DNA of 5,168 bases from Ekhidna sp. GTDB taxonomy: Bacteria > Bacteroidota > Bacteroidia > Cytophagales > Cyclobacteriaceae. Under the pieces are notes generated by a model. It was not told where the DNA came from. It ran no database searches and was given only the letters and a program-made list of their open reading frames with translations. The position numbers and the translations under genes are program-made. Of this stretch, positions 5,159 through 5,168 are shown piece by piece (the stretch's first letter is position 1; each line of letters begins with the position of its first letter). Location: positions 1-5,168 of the forward strand of contig JAPPDO010000053.1 in assembly GCA_028821635.1 (NCBI GenBank). Reading direction: 5' to 3'.

Positions 5159-5168
5159 GACATGTTAC

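Noticed and set aside
1..5168. CRISPR array, tRNA or rRNA genes, insertion sequences, prophage genes
   Set aside because: No direct-repeat spacing, cloverleaf, transposase or phage motif was seen; the window is nearly filled by ordinary chromosomal coding sequence.

Overview
The window looks like a piece of chromosome from a Bacteroidota bacterium, probably of the Cytophagales/Flammeovirgaceae type. The evidence is low GC, A-rich leaders mostly without Shine-Dalgarno sites, TAnnTTTG-like -7 promoter elements, a DUF3822 protein next to coaD, a CGC-motif DUF1573 protein, and an exported protease with a Bacteroidota Ig-like tail. There are no RNA genes, CRISPR arrays, insertion sequences or transposases. 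Six of the seven complete genes lie on the minus strand.

Right half, read right to left as transcribed: a 151-residue lipoprotein (4677-5132) is followed 96 bp later by a 412-residue secreted matrix-metalloprotease-like protein (3342-4580). The protease has a complete HExxHxxGxxH zinc site, a Met-turn, the structural-zinc and calcium residues of animal MMPs, and no cysteine switch. Its first mature residues, QVLYDNGP, closely match what I recall of the short propeptide of Tannerella forsythia karilysin, in which an aspartate (the 'aspartate switch') holds the enzyme latent. In Tannerella such proteases are paired with small lipoprotein inhibitors (potempins) encoded just upstream. The lipoprotein here sits in that position and may be such an inhibitor. 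This possible protease-inhibitor pair is the most interesting part of the window.

Middle: a 274-bp intergenic stretch (3068-3341) with several AT-rich hairpins separates the protease gene from a convergent plus-strand gene for a secreted DUF1573 protein (2627-3067). That gene diverges from a Nudix hydrolase gene (2084-2581, minus) across a 45-bp gap carrying a good TAnnTTTG element.

Left half: a tight minus-strand cluster of three genes. It encodes a 197-residue single-pass membrane protein with a weakly pseudopilin-like helix (1425-2018), a DUF3822 protein that probably starts at TTG (528-1418), and coaD, phosphopantetheine adenylyltransferase of coenzyme A synthesis (66-518). The gaps are 6 and 9 bp, so they are very likely cotranscribed. 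The first 65 bases hold only an unresolved gene edge.
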